In this document: positions 59,823-64,000 of the stretch, piece after piece
How the letters are laid out: each line of letters begins with the position of its first letter
How positions within the stretch are numbered: position 1 is the first letter of the stretch
NCBI RefSeq assembly: GCF_000276665.1
Contig: NW_004955447.1
Location: 12,193,024 to 12,257,023, forward strand
Length of the DNA stretch: 64,000 nucleotides
Origin: Chinchilla lanigera
Taxonomy: Eukaryota; Chordata; Mammalia; Rodentia; Chinchillidae
Direction of reading: 5' to 3'
Translations under genes and position numbers: made by a program
The notes under the pieces: model-generated
Told to the model about the DNA's origin: nothing
Seen by the model: only the letters and a program-made list of their open reading frames with translations
Databases searched by the model: none

Positions 59823-59897
59823 AAACAAGTTGCTACTGTTTTGAGGCAAAGAGAAAAGTTACCTTAAGGATTTATTTCCACAACTACACCCAATCTC

Positions 59898-60056
59898 TTT
59901 TATTTTATTTTATTTATTTGTTTTTTGAGACAGGGCATCATTATGTACTGCAGGCTGGCCTTGAACTATGTAGCTCAAGCTGGCATTGGCCTTATGGTGA
60001 TCCTCCTGCCTCAGCCTCCTGTGTGTTGGGATTACAGGTGTCAGTCACCATGCCAA
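59898..60056 (-). mobile_element. B1-like SINE, minus strand
   Basis: A (TTTTA)n tail is followed by TTTTTTGAGACAGGGCATCA, TGCAGGCTGGCCTTGAACTA, GATCCTCCTGCCTCAGCCTC and GTTGGGATTACAGGTGTCAG. It is a well-kept 7SL-derived copy; short overlapping frames through it (59918-60157) are by-products. Confidence 0.93.
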
Positions 60057-60639
60057 AGACACTTTGCACTGTTAATCACTATTTCTTGTGTACTGAGGAA
60101 TTCTCAGATAATGAACTGAATTTAAAATTATTTAAGTCACAATCCTTTTCAGGCTAATTTGGAGAGTTTACTCTAAAATGTGCTTCAAAATACTATCTCA
60201 GAGAAAATTCTAAGGAACAGGAACTTTAGAGCAAATAATCAGAAAATAGATTTTGGAAACATTCAAGGAATTGAATTATGTAATTTTTACAATCTTCATT
60301 ATATGTATAAAGAACAAAATATAAACAGCAACTATGAAGGGGTAAATGTGAAAAATGAGTTTCTGGATATAAAATATATACAAACATATGCAAAATACAA
60401 TACAATATACAAAACAGAATACATAAGAAATACCTTGCAGACTATACACAACTGAATAGATTATTACATCAGAAATTTCCAATAAATCATCAATTTGAAC
60501 AAACATCCACTTGCAAGAATACATTCATAAGAGCTAAAAAATTCAGGTAAGGTTTTATGGCACCTGCTAAGGCCCAGTTATAAAACAAAAACCCTTTAAG
60601 GAGAGTACAACGCCAGTTTTACATTTCTCATGTCACCCC

Positions 60640-60840
60640 ACCCCCACCCCGCGAGAGGACAGATACCTTCTGCGGGGGAAGGGAGAAAGCAGAGTCCGGA
60701 CGCCCCGTGAGCCCAGTCTGGACTCTCACAGTGGACCCGTCCCGCTCTGGTTCGGACCGCCAAGCTTAGAGCCTGCTGCTGAACCACGATCGCTAAGAGA
60801 CGATACAAACCCACGCAAATGTACGCGTCCAGGAGTGAGA
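60640..60840. other. CpG-rich patch in an AT-rich setting
   Basis: About 200 bases with many CpGs (for example CCCCGCGAGAGG, GTCCGGACGCCCCGTG, GGTTCGGACCGCC and AACCACGATCGC). A minus-strand frame of 72 codons (60596-60814) covers it without a recognisable domain. It is too short for a standard CpG island. It could be an LTR remnant or an isolated regulatory patch. Confidence 0.4.
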
Positions 60841-62117
60841 AAAAATCTGGCCCAAGCTAGAGAAACGTACATCACCTTTAAGACAACGACAAATATATTT
60901 TGCGGAAACGAATGAAATCATAACTTCCAGAAAATATCCTTCTAGGAGACAATTACTGGCAATGCTTAAAGAAGAAACAATAGCCGTTATTGCCTACAGA
61001 CAGAATGTTTAATTGCTGGGGGAGATATAATAATTATTACACTTACTGAAATACACAGCTTCAAATACACAAGCATTAATTGCTTAATCAAAAGTTATTT
61101 TTAAAAGCTGACTCCTATTGTGTGATATTTTAAAACTACGCTTGCTAGTTGATAGATTAAGCACATGAACTGCGAACACAAGATCCTGTCATATAAAGGA
61201 AATTTAGGATATAAGTAAGGTTGACCTAATGTATGCATATAAATATGTGCTTCTATAAATTCTATTATAGATTATTAAAAATAGTTTTCCTAAGCTGAAT
61301 ATCTCTCACCAAAGAAACTAAATAAAGCATTTTGAAGAAGTTATTAATAATTGGACCACCTTTTACGACAAGTGATTGGAGTATGAATTCAATTTTAAAA
61401 GAATTCAGTTATAAAATAGTCCTATAAACACATTAGAGAAGATTTCTAGGAACATTTAAAGTGCTTTCTAAATCATTCAGACTCAGTCAAAATCAAAGTT
61501 TTAAAAGGTAAGAATTGTTAGAGAACTTTGAAACTACTGTGACTATATTTTTTACTTATTTTGTAGTATGTGTATTTTTAGTGCACCTAACATACATAAG
61601 ATTTTTCCTTATTCCTTTTCTCTAAAATGTTTTCGTATCTCATAGTTGAATTACTTTTCCTTAGTGTATATAGATGCCTCAGGTTTTAGTAGATTAAATT
61701 TATTGTTTTACCCTTTCAAATATATTCTTAGTAAATTAGACAATAATATATTTTTAATTCAGAAATTAGTAATATTTTCATTTTTATATGAATACTATTA
61801 AAATGCTATTTAGCATCCACTATAGTCAGAACTAAAGAAAGATTATATGCCCAGATTTGAAGAATACAAGGAAAACATACATACAATAAAAGTGTCAGCC
61901 GTGATACTATCTGAAAATCAGCCAAAATTATTAAGAATAAATAGAAAGGTAACATAAAGCCCTCCAGAAGAGCATGTAAATAGGATGAGATTAGAATTAA
62001 AGCACTGCTTCACAAGTTAAAGTACTAGAAACTCGAAGCCATAGATCACATGTGAGATTGATTCTCTATTGCTTACATGAACAAATCACATAATTTTTTC
62101 GAAACACATTTTAGAAA

Positions 62118-62164
62118 TAGGGAAGAAGAGAGAGGAAGGGGGAAGAGGAAGAGAAAGGAGGGGA
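62118..62164 (+). repeat. Polypurine tract
   Basis: An almost pure A/G run (GGAAGAAGAGAGAGGAAG, GGGGAAGAGGAAGAG). Confidence 0.85.
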
Positions 62165-62434
62165 TGTAAAATAGATTCATTTGTGTGTGATTGTGTATGA
62201 AGAACTTCAGCTGCTTATAACTCAATAACTAAAAATCTAATGAAATCATATCCTACATAAACAGGAATACATGCTTTAGTATAGAGAAATACACTTCTCT
62301 AGGGTGTTTGGTTTGTAGAGTCTTCTTGCAGAAAGACCAAGGAAAGACTGGAGAAATCCAATCATTGAACATCTATATATTGAAAAATTGGCATACTATG
62401 TCATGAGTGCCGAACACAAAATATTTATGTACAA

Positions 62435-62517
62435 TGTACATAATAACACTAATTTACAATGTTACAATTAGTGTTACAATAACACTAATTTTTAAATGTA
62501 CAAAATAACACTAATTT
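62435..62517. repeat. Direct and inverted repeat cluster (TAACACTAATTT)
   Basis: TAACACTAATTT occurs at 62444-62455, 62480-62491 and 62506-62517. The inverted form AATTAGTGTTA lies at 62466-62476, between the first two, and could pair with either. ATGTACA(T/A)AATAACAC with its downstream bases is repeated at 62435 and 62496 over 22 bases with one mismatch. Confidence 0.9.
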
Positions 62518-62819
62518 AAGTCTTTAAAAGGATTGGCACCCATTTTATTCAAGTGATGGTGAGACTGATGGAAAAATCACTGACTTCACTCATGAATTCT
62601 ATGATTTGTCAAGGGATTAATACTTCGAGCTATTGTCTGTTATGCATAGTCTCTATCGTATGGGACTGAAGTTGAAGAAGATAATGAGCTAGTATGGGAA
62701 ATGAACAATATGTACAAATGAGTTATAACCACACTAAAAATGGTCAGTAATGGGGAAAGACATGAGTAGAGGAATGCATTGAAGCTATAAACAGACATAA
62801 GGTTATTACTCATTCCCTG

Positions 62820-63640
62820 AGAGAGCTATCATTCAGAAGTGCATCTTAAAGGATTTGGTTAGCAGGAAAAAGAAAGAAAGAAAATTTAGGAACAGAAATT
62901 GAGAAAGCAAACAAAAGAAGTTGGGACTGTACCAAGCATACTGTAAAAGAGACAATAGGAAATATTAAGCAAGGCAAATAGAGTTCTCACTGCAATGTTT
63001 GTATATATTTGTCTAGTGAGTGTGGGCATTTTTAAAGCCAAAGTGTTTATCAGACTTATTTTTCAATAGAATCAGTAAAATTATAGATTTATATATAATG
63101 TAATATATATTTATAATTACTATATTTTAATTACTATATATTTATAATATAATTGCCATATGTATGGAAATTCTGGAAATGATGCAGTTTGTCAGAAAAC
63201 AATTTTAAAGACCAGCTGTGTGTTCTATTGAGTGATGGTAATGAAAAAAAGGATGGAGGAATAGATTTGAGTGAAATATTTTAGGATTCAGAAGTTACTT
63301 TGATGGAAATACGGAATGTGAACAGGGAGTAAAATTAAGAAATGAATCTAGAAAATTATGGAGCTATTGCTTAAATTAAAAATTTTTTAGGAAGAAGTTG
63401 GAGAAATAAATGAATTATTTAGTACTGTCTGTGTAGTATGCTGATGTCACAGTAGCAATACTAAACAATGAATCGGGCATGAAGAACTAGAGTATTGCAT
63501 TAGTGTTGCTCAGAAATGAAGTTATCGATGTGCAGGTCTTAAATTTGTCAGCTGTAAATGTGGCAGGAATAGATTTATGATAATAATGTTGAATAAAACC
63601 AGGCTTTGTTACAAATTGGAAAGTAATATTAGGTGAGAAT
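62820..63640 (+). repeat. Ancient dispersed repeat, same apparent family as at 7.7-8.3 kb
   Basis: CATCTTAAAGGATTTGGTTA and TAGATTTGAGTGAAATATTT are followed by TTAGGATTCAGAAGTTACTT, GATGGAAATACGGAATGTGA and GTGCAGGTCTTAAATTTG. These follow the order of the same very old mammalian repeat suspected in the 8-kb region. An AT-rich section (63080-63150) interrupts the similarity. The family name is not certain. Confidence 0.3.
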
Positions 63641-64000
63641 CTAGAACTGAAATTCTTCAGGAAATGGGATCTTTAAGAATTTTCCTTTAAAGGAAGGACT
63701 CATATTTAACAGAACTAAATGTGAACCTGGAACAGGGGCAGATGGCGTGCATTGTGATGTGTCCTTTTCTTGGTCCATTCATGGATTAAAAAAATTATTT
63801 ATATATAGTTACTGGATACAGTCTCAATGTAGGAATAGTTATGTCAAATTTAAGAAATCCTACAGCAAGCTCCTGTCTCTATTGTTCGATATCAAATTTG
63901 CAGAAATATTTTGAATGTGTCCTTAATTTCCTAAGATAGCAAAATAATGCACCACAAGAAACCCACATGTTTGAGGTGATATAAAATTTTATTTTATTCA
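63641..64000. other. Unassigned stretch at the window end
   Basis: GTTACTGGATACAGTCTCAA and AGTTATGTCAAATTTAAG have a faint L1-like or other old-repeat look; nothing firm. Confidence 0.35.

Larger units (their letters stand above)
60057..62819. other. Mostly AT-rich stretch with a CpG-rich patch and a small repeat cluster
   Basis: No supported gene. A CpG-rich patch lies at about 60640-60840, a purine-rich run at about 62118-62164, and a direct/inverted repeat cluster at 62435-62517. The 91-codon frame at 60180-60455 is AT-rich and lacks known motifs. Confidence 0.4.

Noticed and set aside
1..64000. CRISPR arrays, operons, ribosome binding sites or phage-type systems
   Set aside because: Composition, SINEs, LINEs, MIR and L2 relics and microsatellites show mammalian nuclear DNA; no regularly spaced repeat-spacer array or run of adjacent coding genes exists.

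Overview
The window reads as AT-rich, gene-poor nuclear DNA of a rodent. Every piece of recognisable coding sequence belongs to a retrotransposon. I found no host exon, structural RNA gene or CRISPR array that I could defend. The rodent call rests on two SINE types. One is a tRNA-derived ID-type SINE present in many similar copies in both orientations. The other is a set of 7SL-derived, B1-like SINEs. The ID-type body ends in an unusual GGTACCGGAGAAAAACC-type 3' tail rather than the ending I know from mouse or rat ID, so I favour a non-murine rodent but cannot name the species. Ancient mammalian repeats (MIR, L2, a Tigger/MER2-like DNA transposon, an old LTR) agree with an intergenic or deep-intronic location.

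Layout. 1-10 kb holds ID-type SINEs, a B1-like SINE split by a 0.4-kb LTR-like insertion (2803-3204), an ancient dispersed repeat (about 7.7-8.3 kb) and a 3' L1 fragment on the minus strand (8.7-9.1 kb). 10-20 kb holds an old plus-strand L1 fragment, a GC-rich segment with internal repeats and palindromes (13.26-13.6 kb), MIR copies, and a 3-kb minus-strand L1 (16.5-19.6 kb) with an ID SINE nested in it. 20-34 kb is mostly non-repetitive to the eye, apart from an assembly gap inside a SINE (20696-20795), a DNA-transposon relic near 24 kb, two SINEs, and an L1 3' end at 33-34 kb. 34-50 kb contains a tandem SINE pair (38.26-38.47 kb), a B1-like SINE next to an old LTR (39.9-40.5 kb), another L1 3' end (43.7-44.2 kb), an L2 (46 kb) and a second 100-N gap (48467-48566). 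52.7-57.1 kb is the largest element: an L1 with 5' UTR, ORF1 and part of ORF2 that stops within the reverse transcriptase domain. 57-64 kb carries a MIR, an older ID SINE, a B1-like SINE, a CpG-rich patch near 60.7 kb and a second stretch resembling the ancient repeat of the 8-kb region.

No genes work together here. The content is a record of successive retrotransposon insertions, many of them datable relative to each other by nesting and by target-site duplications (TSDs). The leads most worth pursuing are the lineage-specific ID-derived SINE, the repeat-rich GC islands near 13.4, 22.8, 38.6 and 60.7 kb, the tandem SINE pair flanked by one TSD, and the 3'-truncated L1. All family names come from remembered consensus features; no search was run.
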